A stretch of 64,000 nucleotides of DNA, taken from positions 37,029-101,028 of the forward strand of contig NZ_FRDF01000015.1 of NCBI RefSeq assembly GCF_900143235.1, in the 5' to 3' direction. This document shows, piece by piece, positions 8,331 to 16,117 of this stretch. Source of the stretch: Erythrobacter sanguineus. Lineage in GTDB: Bacteria; Pseudomonadota; Alphaproteobacteria; Sphingomonadales; Sphingomonadaceae. Numbering within the stretch: the stretch's first letter is position 1; each line of letters begins with the position of its first letter. Position numbers and translations under genes: made by a program. The notes under the pieces are model-generated. The model saw nothing but the letters and a program-made list of their open reading frames with translations. It had not been told where the DNA came from and searched no databases.

Positions 8331-9572
8331 TCAGGCTTTCCGGGTAAAGGTGATCGGCAGGCGGGTGACGCCGCGCAGCAGGATATTGGGCAGGATGCGG
8401 ATTTCGTCCTCGTCGGCCACCGCAAATTCATCAAGCCGTTCGAGCAGCTCGTCAAAGGCGACCAGCATTTCCTTGCGGCTGAGCATATTGCCCACGCACA
8501 TGTGCGGCCCCTTGCCGAAGGCGAGATGCGTGCGGGCATTGGCGCGGGTGATGTCGAATGCGTCGGGATCGGGGAATTTTTTCGGATCGCGGTTGGCCGC
8601 AGCATAGCGCAGCTGGACCACGCTGCCAGCGGGGATTTTCGTGCCGCCGAGTTCGGTATCCGCCTTGACGATCCGCCACATGCCCGCGGTCGGCGTTTCG
8701 TACCGCAACGCTTCCTCGACAAGGTTGCCGATCAGCTTGGGATCGCGCCCGCCAGCCGCCGCCCTGGCCTTCGCCATCTGATCAGGGTTGCGGATCAGCT
8801 GGAGCAAGCCGCCCGCCAGTGTCGAGGTGGTGGTTTCGTTTCCGGCCACCATGAACTGCTGCATGATCGACATGATTTCAGGGTCGGTCAGCGGGGTTTC
8901 CCCCTCGACCCGCGCTTCGACCAGATCGGTCAGCAAGTCATCGCCGCCATTGGCGCGGCGATCATCGATCTTGGCCTTCATGTAATGCTGGAATTCGACC
9001 AGGCTGCGCGCGCATTCCAGCTTGCGGTCGTGATCGACCATCTGGCTGAACCGGTCGACCGCCGCATCAGACCATTCCTTGACTTGGCGGGGGTTGTCAT
9101 CAAGCCCGATCTGCCCGGCAATCATCGCCACCGGCAGCGGCACGGCGAATGCCTCGACGAATTCGCACGCTCCCTTGTCGGCGAAGGCCTCGATCAGCTC
9201 GATCGACTTGGTGCGCATGTCGGCCTCGATCGCGTTGACCCGCGGGGCGGAGAATGCGAGGTTGACCAGCTTGCGGTTGCGGGTGTGCACCGGATGATCG
9301 GCGGTCAGCAGGGTGGGCACGTCGGGCCAGCCCTCGGCAAGGATCGCCTGAATCTCCTCATCGGCCTCGCGCCCCATCAGGACGCTGAAATCGTTGGAGT
9401 AAATCTCAGGCTTGCCGAGCGCTTCGTTACACAGGTCATAGTTGTAGACGACGTAGGTGTTCATCCCCTCCAGCAGTTCGATTTCCACCCCGGCATCATG
9501 GATGGCGCGGTAGTAATCGAACGGATCGACCAGCGTTTCGGGGGCAAACACATTGCCTTCGGGCTTGTTCAT
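8331..9572 (-). CDS. Cytochrome P450 (operon-encoded)
   Basis: About 413 residues, soluble bacterial P450. Oxygen-binding helix motif AGNETTT, EEALR (ExxR), and heme loop FGKGPHMCVG with the thiolate at C359. It hydroxylates or epoxidises a substrate and needs a ferredoxin/reductase supplied elsewhere. The ATG at 9572 was chosen because GGTTGGAG lies 10 bp upstream; an upstream TTG at 9608 is weaker. It is followed by the acyl-CoA dehydrogenase, DUF35 and thiolase-like genes, the order seen in igr steroid operons starting with cyp125. Family-level assignment to CYP125/142 cannot be made by eye. Confidence 0.93.
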   Translation of the reverse strand: MNKPEGNVFAPETLVDPFDYYRAIHDAGVEIELLEGMNTYVVYNYDLCNEALGKPEIYSNDFSVLMGREADEEIQAILAEGWPDVPTLLTADHPVHTRNRKLVNLAFSAPRVNAIEADMRTKSIELIEAFADKGACEFVEAFAVPLPVAMIAGQIGLDDNPRQVKEWSDAAVDRFSQMVDHDRKLECARSLVEFQHYMKAKIDDRRANGGDDLLTDLVEARVEGETPLTDPEIMSIMQQFMVAGNETTTSTLAGGLLQLIRNPDQMAKARAAAGGRDPKLIGNLVEEALRYETPTAGMWRIVKADTELGGTKIPAGSVVQLRYAAANRDPKKFPDPDAFDITRANARTHLAFGKGPHMCVGNMLSRKEMLVAFDELLERLDEFAVADEDEIRILPNILLRGVTRLPITFTRKA

Positions 9573-9669
9573 CGCAAAATCGCTCCAACCCTTGGAATAA
9601 TGCCCCAAGCCTAGCCATGATGGCGGCCCCGATGCGATGCACGTTTGTGTTAGGATTGCCCCGCGCGCG

Positions 9670-10059
9670 TCAGGCTCCGGCGGCTTCGGGGGTGAATTCG
9701 CGCTGGAATTCCAACATGTCGAAATAGTCGCGCCAGGCGGTGATCAGGCCATCTTCACCGATTTCAAAAGTGCCCATCACCCGGATCGCGGCTGTCCGCC
9801 CGTCCTTGAAGGTGAAACCGTCTGTCCGCTCGGTCAGCACGATCTTGCCATTCGCTGCGATAGCATGCACCTGCCAGTCGCACGCCGCGACATCGGCCAT
9901 GAAGCCTTCCACCGCCGCGCGCATGGCGGGTTTGCCGGCGAACGGCTCCATCGGGATATTGTGCCAGACGACGGTCTCCGCGCACAGGGCGTACATGGCC
10001 TCCATGTCGCCGCCGTTCCAGTGGTCGATGAAGGCGGTAACGGTTTCGGTCGGGGTCAT
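9670..10059 (-). CDS. Limonene-1,2-epoxide hydrolase-like protein (NTF2/SnoaL fold)
   Basis: 129 residues. The alignment with Rhodococcus limonene-1,2-epoxide hydrolase is good at the active site: TERTD gives R78 and D80, and AWRDYFD gives D111, matching the Asp-Arg-Asp triad (R99, D101, D132 in that enzyme), with the same following LEF. It should hydrate an epoxide to a vicinal diol in one step. ATG at 10059 has GGAG upstream and overlaps the stop of the ThuA gene (ATGA, 10056-10059). The adjacent P450 may generate its epoxide. A non-catalytic SnoaL-like protein is the alternative, but retention of all three residues argues against it. Confidence 0.78.
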   Translation of the reverse strand: MTPTETVTAFIDHWNGGDMEAMYALCAETVVWHNIPMEPFAGKPAMRAAVEGFMADVAACDWQVHAIAANGKIVLTERTDGFTFKDGRTAAIRVMGTFEIGEDGLITAWRDYFDMLEFQREFTPEAAGA

Positions 10060-10835
10060 GGCTGGTCTCCTGAGGTGTAATCGAGCGCTTGGCGCAGCAT
10101 CCGGCGCACATGGGGATTGGCATAGGTGGCGGGGCCATCGCCGAACTGGAGGTAGACCAGCGGAGCGGGGCAGGTGCGGCTTTCCCATGCGATGCAATTG
10201 CTGCCGGGTGGGTGGTGCCAGCCTGCGCGGCTGAACATCCGGCCTGCGACCGCCTGCGCGGCGGAATGGAAATTGGCAGCCGTGAAAGCAAAGCCTTCGG
10301 CGCGGGCGAGGGGGATAAGCGCGCTTTCGTCGATCGGGCAGAGGTAGAGTTCGTCGGTCACCGGGAAGCTCTCCGGCAAGCCGCGGGTCACCGGATGATC
10401 GGCGACCATCCAGGCTTGATAGGCGACATCGTGGCGATAGCCGGAATCCGGCATGGCCCGACCCTGCCATTCGCCCGGCTGATAGAGAAAGCCGCCGCCG
10501 AGCCATTCATGCCACGCTGGCCATTGCGCCCAGCCTGCCAGCGCATGATGCATCGCCACCGCACCTTTCCCGGCGGCAAAGCGCGCGGCGATGGCATCGC
10601 TGAAGCCTTGCGAGGGTGGGCGCATGGTCACCGCTCCATCGGCGAAGGTGTAGCCCGCCATGTCGTAGAACAGCAGCGCATCGGCATTTTCCGCCGCGCC
10701 TGCCGCAACTGCTTCTTCGGCTTCGGGATGGATCAGGTGCGTGACCTCCCAATCGCCCAATCCTGTCAGCAGTTCGGCAAAGGGGCCTTCCTCGTAAGGA
10801 TGGCCCCCGGACAGCACGAGCAGAGAGCGGCCCAC
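10056..10835 (-). CDS. ThuA-domain protein, copy 2
   Basis: 259 residues with the ThuA pattern: LVLSGGHPYEEG at the start, HHALAGWAQWPAWHEWLGGGF in the middle, a DHPVTRGLPESFPVTDELYL motif equivalent to DHELTRGI in copy 1, and a C-terminal VYLQFGDGPATYANPHVRRMLRQAL. It is clearly diverged from copy 1, so the two are not recent duplicates. Start is GTG at 10835, 4 bp from the stop of the upstream reductase. The function of ThuA proteins in acyl or terpenoid catabolism is not established. Confidence 0.77.
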   Translation of the reverse strand: MGRSLLVLSGGHPYEEGPFAELLTGLGDWEVTHLIHPEAEEAVAAGAAENADALLFYDMAGYTFADGAVTMRPPSQGFSDAIAARFAAGKGAVAMHHALAGWAQWPAWHEWLGGGFLYQPGEWQGRAMPDSGYRHDVAYQAWMVADHPVTRGLPESFPVTDELYLCPIDESALIPLARAEGFAFTAANFHSAAQAVAGRMFSRAGWHHPPGSNCIAWESRTCPAPLVYLQFGDGPATYANPHVRRMLRQALDYTSGDQP

Positions 10836-10839
10836 AGGA

Positions 10840-11850
10840 TCAGGCGATCTTGAGGATCATCTTGCCGTCATTGGTGCCCGCAAACAGCCGCATGAAGCTG
10901 TCAAAGGCGTGCTCCAGCCCCTCGTCGACATGTTCGTCGATGGTGAGCTGGCCTTGCGATGCCCAGACGCCCATCTGCGCTGCGCCCTCGCCAAAGCGGG
11001 GCACGTAATCAGCCACCAGCAGGCCTCTGATATGCGCGCGCTTGACGATCAACTGCCACAGGTTGCGGATACCGCGCGGTTCCGTGTTGTATTCGCTGAT
11101 CAAGCCGCACAGCCCGACGCGTGAATGCAGGTTGAGGTTCATAAGTCCCGCATCAAGGATGATCCCGCCGACATTTTCAAAGATCACGTCCACCCCATCG
11201 GGGCAGGCCTTGGCGATGGCGGCGGTGAGCGCGGCTTCATCCTTGCCGCGATAGTCGATGGCAGCATCAAACCCGTATTTCTCGGTCAGGCGCGCGCATT
11301 TGGCCGGGCCGCCCGCGATCCCGACCGCGCGGCAGCCGTGGATCTTGGCAAGCTGGCCCACAAGTGAGCCGACCGCGCCTGCTGCACCCGAAACCAGCAC
11401 GGTTTCGCCCGGTTTCGGCTCGCACACCTCAAGGAAGCCGAAATAGGCCGTCATCCCGACAGCGCCAAAGATCGACAGGTAATTGGTGACGCTCGGCACG
11501 AGGCTGGGGTCGATCGGCTGGGTGAAGCCGCCGGTAACGCCGATCGAATAGTCCTCCAGCGCGTTCAGGCCCATCACCCACTGGCCGGGTTCGAACCCCT
11601 CGGCGCGGCTTTCCTCGACCACGCCGATGGTGCTGGCGCGTACCGGATCGCCCAGAGGGATCGGCGGCATGTAATTGCCTTCCGCATCCATCCAGCCCCG
11701 CATCGCCGGATCGAGCGAGGCATAGTGGTTGCGGATCAGGAACTGGCCTTCCTCCAGCGCAGGCGCAGGTTCGCTGACGAGTTCGAAATCCTCTGCCACG
11801 GGGGTGCCATCGGGGCGGCGTTGCAGCAGGAAGCGGCGGTTGGTGGGCAT
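10840..11850 (-). CDS. Zinc-independent NADP-dependent MDR oxidoreductase (curcumin/alkenal reductase type), copy 1
   Basis: 336 residues of the medium-chain dehydrogenase superfamily, leukotriene B4 12-hydroxydehydrogenase/CurA branch: SLDPAMRGWM near residue 50, the nucleotide-binding AAGAVGSLVGQLAKIHGCRAVGIAGG, FENVGG, and no structural zinc cysteine cluster. Family members reduce the C=C bond of alpha,beta-unsaturated ketones or aldehydes with NADPH. Second gene of the operon, 22 bp after the molybdopterin oxidoreductase. Two paralogues are encoded at 14136 and 28871, implying several enone reduction steps. Confidence 0.88.
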   Translation of the reverse strand: MPTNRRFLLQRRPDGTPVAEDFELVSEPAPALEEGQFLIRNHYASLDPAMRGWMDAEGNYMPPIPLGDPVRASTIGVVEESRAEGFEPGQWVMGLNALEDYSIGVTGGFTQPIDPSLVPSVTNYLSIFGAVGMTAYFGFLEVCEPKPGETVLVSGAAGAVGSLVGQLAKIHGCRAVGIAGGPAKCARLTEKYGFDAAIDYRGKDEAALTAAIAKACPDGVDVIFENVGGIILDAGLMNLNLHSRVGLCGLISEYNTEPRGIRNLWQLIVKRAHIRGLLVADYVPRFGEGAAQMGVWASQGQLTIDEHVDEGLEHAFDSFMRLFAGTNDGKMILKIA

Positions 11851-11872
11851 GGTATTCCTTTGGTTGAGAAGC

Positions 11873-14011
11873 TCAGGCCGATTCCAGCTTGACCGGAATG
11901 GCGCTTTGCAGGGATTGCCCGGTGATCGGATCGTAATCGACCACCTCGCTCACCAGCCGGTTGGTTGATGAGCCCTTCTCGCGCACATCTTTCTTGGTCG
12001 CATCGGCATCGCCGTAGGCATGGGCCATCGACACGAGGCCGCGGCGCACCTTGTCGCTCGCCTTCACCACGCCGTGGATGGTGGCGTGGGGTGATGTGAT
12101 CGCCACCAATCCGCCTTCCTCCAGCCCCAGCGCAGCAATGTCATCCGGGTGGATATAGGCCGGGTTGGTGGTGGTCTTGTTCTGCAATTTCTTCAGCGGA
12201 TGGCCGATCGAATTGAACCGGGTCTTGGACCGGCGGCTGATCAGGCGGAAATCGAACCCTTCGCGCGAAGCCGGGTTATCGGCATATTTCCCGATTTCCG
12301 CAGGCATCGCGCCTGCCGCCAGATCGAAGCGGTGAAATTCGCCTTCGTCCAATGCTTCGACCCTGGGGTGAACTTCGGGATAGATCACCGCCGCGCCGCC
12401 GTTGGCCTGACAATCGCGGCGCACATCGGATGGTTTCATCAGGCTGCCTGCCACCGCCAGATCGAGAAATTCCTCCTTGGTCGGCTTCCGGTCCATCGGC
12501 AGCGGGCCGCCCATCAGCTGCATCGTGATGCCCAGATGATGCGCCAGCGTCCAGAACATCTCATATTCGTCGATCACGTCCCCCGGCGGGGCCACAACCG
12601 GCTCGACATAGCGGGCATAGGGTTCTTCGTGCCACCATTCGGACAGGTTGGTGATGTCCTCGCGCTCAAGGCATTGCGATGGGGCCAGCACCACATCGGC
12701 GCGGCGCGCGCTGGCGCTCATCCACGGGTCGATCTGCACGAACATCTCAAGATCATCGAGCGCGCGCACCATCTTGGCCTGATCGGGGAAGCCCACCACC
12801 GGATTGCCGCCGACCGAGATCAGCGCCCGCACCTGGCCATCACCCGGCGTGAGGATTTCATCGGCCAGCACGTTGCAGGGCATTTCCCAGCCCAGATGAC
12901 CAAGGCCGCGGAAGCGCGACTTGGGCATGCCCTCTGCCCCGAACATCGGCACCGGCGGGGCCACCTGCGCGCGGCGCGCGGTCTGATAGGGGCTGAACAC
13001 GCCGGGGATCGCGGCCTTTTCGCCCTCCTGCTTGAAGCGGGCGCAAATAGTGTTGAGGCAGGTGACCAGATATTCGGTCAGGGTCCCGTTGCCCGCCATT
13101 TCCGGCCCGGTGCCGGTGGTGGCGCAGCCCTTGGACCCGGTCGCGAACATCCGTGCGGCAGCAACGAGTTGATCCCGATCCAGCCCCGCGCGTTCGGCGG
13201 CGACTTCGGGCGGAAAGGCCTTCACCGCCTCGGCCAGATCATCGAACCCGTCGACATGGGCGGCAACGAAATTGCGATCATACAGCCCTTCGGAAATGAT
13301 CACGTTGAGCATCCCCGCCAGCATCGCCGGATCCTCACCCGGCTTTACTGGCAGATAGATATCCGCCAGCCGCGCCACGTCGCTTTCGCGCGGGTCGGCG
13401 ACGATCAGCTTCAACCCCTTGGCCTTCTGATCGCGGATGCGGCGCGAGGGGCTGAAGGGCGGCACGCCGCCAACGGGCGCATAGTGCGACACGATCGGAT
13501 TATTGCCGATGAACAGCGCAACATCGCTTTCCGAAAAGGTGTTTGGCCCGGCCATCCATTTGCCATAACGGGCGGTGGTAAACACCTTGGCGGGCTGATC
13601 CAGCGTCACCGACGTGTAGAAATTGCGGCTGCCCACGGCTTGCGCGAAGCTGAGCGAGGCGGCCATCGCGGCGCTGTTCTGGAAGCCGCCCGATCCCATG
13701 AACACTGCGACCGAATGCGGGCCGTGGGTGTCGATGATGCGGCGCAGCTCGGATGCGACATGGGCAAGCGCTTCGGGCATCGGGGTTTCAACGAACTCGC
13801 CTGCGTCATTGCGCACGAGGCTGTGATGCAAACGGTTGTCCGAATTGTGCGAATCCGGCAATTCGCGTCCCTTGACGCAGGTATAGCCGCCATAGGCCGG
13901 ATCATCGGGATCGCCGCGCACCTCGATCACCTTCCCGCCTTCGACATCCACTTCCATGGCGCAGTTGGCATGACAGAAGCGGCAGAAGGTCTTGTGAGTC
14001 TGAACGCCCAT
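11873..14011 (-). CDS. Molybdopterin-dependent oxidoreductase, DMSO-reductase superfamily
   Basis: 712 residues. The N-terminal [4Fe-4S] cysteines are C10, C13, C17 and C45, followed by the molybdopterin domains (IGNNPIVSHYAP, LIVADPRESDVARLADIYLPVKPGEDPAM, SVGGNPVVGFPDQ, VVLAPSQCLEREDITN) and a C-terminal molydopterin dinucleotide-binding domain (RSKTRFNSIGHPLKKL, AITSPHATIHGVV). No Tat signal, so it is probably cytoplasmic. The segment where family members carry the Mo ligand reads TSVTLDQP with no Cys, so chemistry cannot be predicted. ATG 14011 has GGGAGA upstream. First gene of the 12-gene operon; mobA nearby would provide its cofactor. Confidence 0.88.
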   Translation of the reverse strand: MGVQTHKTFCRFCHANCAMEVDVEGGKVIEVRGDPDDPAYGGYTCVKGRELPDSHNSDNRLHHSLVRNDAGEFVETPMPEALAHVASELRRIIDTHGPHSVAVFMGSGGFQNSAAMAASLSFAQAVGSRNFYTSVTLDQPAKVFTTARYGKWMAGPNTFSESDVALFIGNNPIVSHYAPVGGVPPFSPSRRIRDQKAKGLKLIVADPRESDVARLADIYLPVKPGEDPAMLAGMLNVIISEGLYDRNFVAAHVDGFDDLAEAVKAFPPEVAAERAGLDRDQLVAAARMFATGSKGCATTGTGPEMAGNGTLTEYLVTCLNTICARFKQEGEKAAIPGVFSPYQTARRAQVAPPVPMFGAEGMPKSRFRGLGHLGWEMPCNVLADEILTPGDGQVRALISVGGNPVVGFPDQAKMVRALDDLEMFVQIDPWMSASARRADVVLAPSQCLEREDITNLSEWWHEEPYARYVEPVVAPPGDVIDEYEMFWTLAHHLGITMQLMGGPLPMDRKPTKEEFLDLAVAGSLMKPSDVRRDCQANGGAAVIYPEVHPRVEALDEGEFHRFDLAAGAMPAEIGKYADNPASREGFDFRLISRRSKTRFNSIGHPLKKLQNKTTTNPAYIHPDDIAALGLEEGGLVAITSPHATIHGVVKASDKVRRGLVSMAHAYGDADATKKDVREKGSSTNRLVSEVVDYDPITGQSLQSAIPVKLESA

Positions 14012-14067
14012 CGTGGTTCTCCCTTTATCCTGCGCAAACTACCACAGCGGTCAAACCGCTCGACTGA

Positions 14068-14082
14068 CACTTTTGTCCGTGG
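14068..14082 (+). promoter_or_regulatory. Island motif, site a: CACTTTTGTCCGTGG
   Basis: One of five similar 15-mers in intergenic regions of the island (consensus YMMTTTTGGCAMGGK). It lies between the divergent starts at 14011 and 14136, 54 bp before the latter. An adjacent short inverted repeat AGCGGTCAAACCGCT is at 14046-14060. It could be an activator/repressor site or part of a promoter. Confidence 0.35.
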
Positions 14083-14135
14083 AGGGCTGCGCGCCGCACC
14101 CGCAATAGGGCAGGTGAACGCAAGGAGATTGACCG

Positions 14136-15140
14136 ATGCCCACCACCACCCGCCAATGGCTCTTGAACGGACATCCGCGCGGTCGCGGGATCGAGATCGA
14201 GAATGACTTCAAGCTTGCCACGACCGAGCTTGCTGATCCGGCACCAGGTGAAATGCTGCTCAAGCTGCATTTCCTCGGGTTCGACCCGGCGCAAAAGGGC
14301 TGGATGGAGAACATCGCCGACTATGTCGCGCCAATGGCAATCGGTGATGTGATGCGCGGCAGCGGGATTGCCGAGGTGGTGGCCAGCAATGGCGGCAGGT
14401 TCGCGGTGGGCGAGATGGTATTCGGTACCACTGGCTGGACCGAATATCTCGTCACCGATGGCAAGGAGCTGACCAGGGTTGAAACCGATCTGTCGCCCAC
14501 CGCTGTTTTGTCGGTGCTGGGGACGACCGGGCTGACCGCCTATTGCGGGCTGTTCAAGGTCGGCAAGCCCGTGGCGGGCGACACTGTGCTGGTATCGGGC
14601 GCGGCGGGCGCCACCGGCAGCATCGTTGGCCAGCTTGCCAAGCTCGCCGGGTGCCGGGTGGTCGGTATCGCCGGCGGTCAGGACAAGTGCGACTGGCTGG
14701 TGCGCGAGGCCGGCTATGACGCGGCGATCGATTACAAGGCGGGCGGGGTGAAGGAACAGATCCGCCAACATTGCCCGCGCGGGGTCGACGTGATCTACGA
14801 TAATGTCGGGGGCAAGATCCTCAACGACATGCTCGCCTGCATCGCGACCAATGCCCGCGTGGTGATCTGCGGGGGGATCAGCCGGTATGAGACGGGTTCG
14901 CTCCCCGCCGGGCCGGAGAACTATTTCAACCTCGTGTTCCGGCGCGGCACCATGGCGGGCTTCATCGTGCTCGACTGGGCGAGTGAATTCCCCGCCATCC
15001 GCAAGCGGCTCGAAGGCTTCGTCAAGGATGGAAGCCTGAAATATCAGGAAGACATCCAGCACGGTTTCGAAAACGCGCCTGCGACCTTGCAGCGGTTGTT
15101 CAGCGGGCAGAACCGCGGCAAGCAGATGCTCAAGCTTTAG
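14136..15140 (+). CDS. Zinc-independent NADP-dependent MDR oxidoreductase (curcumin/alkenal reductase type), copy 2
   Basis: 334 residues, same branch as the proteins at 10840 and 28871: FDPAQKGWM near residue 50, GAAGATGSIVGQLAKLAGCRVVGIAGG coenzyme-binding loop, YDNVGGKILND, and a C-terminal LQRLFSGQNRGKQMLKL. Predicted to reduce an activated C=C bond with NADPH. ATG 14136 has a strong AAGGAG 9 bp upstream. It is transcribed divergently from the 12-gene operon and converges on mobA, overlapping its end by 4 bp. Confidence 0.88.
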   Translation: MPTTTRQWLLNGHPRGRGIEIENDFKLATTELADPAPGEMLLKLHFLGFDPAQKGWMENIADYVAPMAIGDVMRGSGIAEVVASNGGRFAVGEMVFGTTGWTEYLVTDGKELTRVETDLSPTAVLSVLGTTGLTAYCGLFKVGKPVAGDTVLVSGAAGATGSIVGQLAKLAGCRVVGIAGGQDKCDWLVREAGYDAAIDYKAGGVKEQIRQHCPRGVDVIYDNVGGKILNDMLACIATNARVVICGGISRYETGSLPAGPENYFNLVFRRGTMAGFIVLDWASEFPAIRKRLEGFVKDGSLKYQEDIQHGFENAPATLQRLFSGQNRGKQMLKL

Positions 15141-15643
15141 GGCAGGTCCTCGGGCCGGTTGACGTTCATCAACGGGCGGGGGAGGTAGATCCGGCGCGCG
15201 CCGATGGCATCGGCAAAGCGGTAAAGCGACCGGCCGCCGCCCTCCATGAAGGCTTCCAGTGGATGGCACGCCGCAACCGGCCACAGCCCGACAACCGGCT
15301 GACTTGCAATAATCGCCGCGCCTTCGCCAGTCAGACTGGCGGCAAGATCATGCGGCAGGTTGGGCGCATCGACCCCGGCGGACAGGACGTGGGCAAAACC
15401 GTTTGCCGCCGCATGGCGCAGCGCCGCCGCAAGGCCGCCCAGCGGGCCAAGCCCGGGTTCGGGCCAGTCGGGAAGGCAGGTGAAGCCCGGCTCCATGCGT
15501 CCGCACACCACATGCGCTCCGCATTGGGCATTAAGCGCGGCGGCCACCCGGTCGATCAGCCGGTCGCCTGCAAACAGCGCCTGCGCCTTGTCGCTGCCGA
15601 AGCGCTGCGCCTGCCCGCCAGCGAGGATCGCCCCCAGAAGCAA
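15137..15643 (-). CDS. mobA: Molybdenum cofactor guanylyltransferase
   Basis: About 168 residues. The GTP-binding signature LAGGQAQRFGSDKA is at the N-terminus; GLGPLGGLAAAL and the DAPNLP metal/substrate motif follow, and the protein ends with PLMNVNRPEDL, typical of MobA. It converts molybdopterin to the guanine dinucleotide form used by DMSO-reductase-superfamily enzymes. Its place beside the molybdopterin oxidoreductase suggests a dedicated maturation gene. The start is uncertain: TTG at 15643 gives the conserved N-terminus and follows the upstream stop by 10 bp; no in-frame ATG is suitable. Confidence 0.85.
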   Translation of the reverse strand: MLLGAILAGGQAQRFGSDKAQALFAGDRLIDRVAAALNAQCGAHVVCGRMEPGFTCLPDWPEPGLGPLGGLAAALRHAAANGFAHVLSAGVDAPNLPHDLAASLTGEGAAIIASQPVVGLWPVAACHPLEAFMEGGGRSLYRFADAIGARRIYLPRPLMNVNRPEDLP

Positions 15644-15653
15644 GGGTGCAGGA

Positions 15654-15995
15654 TCAGTCAAACGCCTCGGTCGCAACGCCCTCGGCATTATAGACCGGGC
15701 CTTCGGCATCGACGCGGTACTTGGCGCTGGCCGCACCGGTCAGGCCGAACTGGCCGATATGGTCGCGCATTCCGGCATAGGCAGGGTCCAGGAAATGCGC
15801 GGCGAGCGCCTCTTCGCTTTCCCATTCCTCGAACACGTTGACCCGCGCGGGGTTCATGCTGCAGGCGCTCCAGTCGTAATGGATGCAGCCCTTTTCGGCG
15901 AGCGCCGCCTCGATATGCGGGCGGGCGGTGCGCAGCGCTTCCTCGCGCTGCGCGGGATCGAGGTCGATCTGGGCGGAAATCAGGATCTTGGCCAT
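15654..15995 (-). CDS. Antibiotic biosynthesis monooxygenase (ABM)-domain protein, quinol-monooxygenase-like, copy 1
   Basis: 113 residues with a ferredoxin-like dimeric alpha/beta barrel: KILISAQIDLDPAQREEA, EKGCIHYDWSACSMNPARVNVFEEWESEEALAAHF, then the closing helix and strand. ABM proteins act as small cofactor-free monooxygenases or as structural partners. ATG 15995 has TGGAGA upstream, and mobA follows at 10 bp. A second ABM protein is encoded at 23347. Substrate unknown. Confidence 0.8.
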   Translation of the reverse strand: MAKILISAQIDLDPAQREEALRTARPHIEAALAEKGCIHYDWSACSMNPARVNVFEEWESEEALAAHFLDPAYAGMRDHIGQFGLTGAASAKYRVDAEGPVYNAEGVATEAFD

Positions 15996-16017
15996 TTTGT
16001 CTCCAGGTGTTCAGATC

Positions 16018-16082
16018 CCCCGCCTCCCCACCCGGCCACCATAGCCTGATGGCATCATTGGTGTCCGGGTGGGGAGGCGGGG
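16018..16082. repeat. 18-bp perfect inverted repeat with 29-nt loop
   Basis: Arms at 16018-16035 and 16065-16082 (core CCTCCCCACCCGG / CCGGGTGGGGAGG) pair perfectly. The loop contains a further CACCA/TGGTG pair and GCC/GGC pair, so a long cruciform or RNA hairpin can form. It sits between the NTF2-like gene stop (16118) and the ABM gene start (15995). No T-run follows, so it may be a REP-like element or a GC-rich terminator for the NTF2-like gene. Confidence 0.75.
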
Positions 16083-16117
16083 CGGGGGTATGCGGTTCGA
16101 GCGAGCGAATCCGAAAA

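Noticed and set aside
9670..10506. 278-codon reading of the epoxide-hydrolase-like gene
   Set aside because: The first 149 codons overlap the ThuA gene in another frame and look like a shadow; ATG at 10059 with GGAG starts the conserved domain.
12149..14206. 685-codon open reading frame antisense to the molybdopterin oxidoreductase
   Set aside because: Same shadow effect; the minus strand has the complete Fe-S and molybdopterin motifs, and the antisense product has none.
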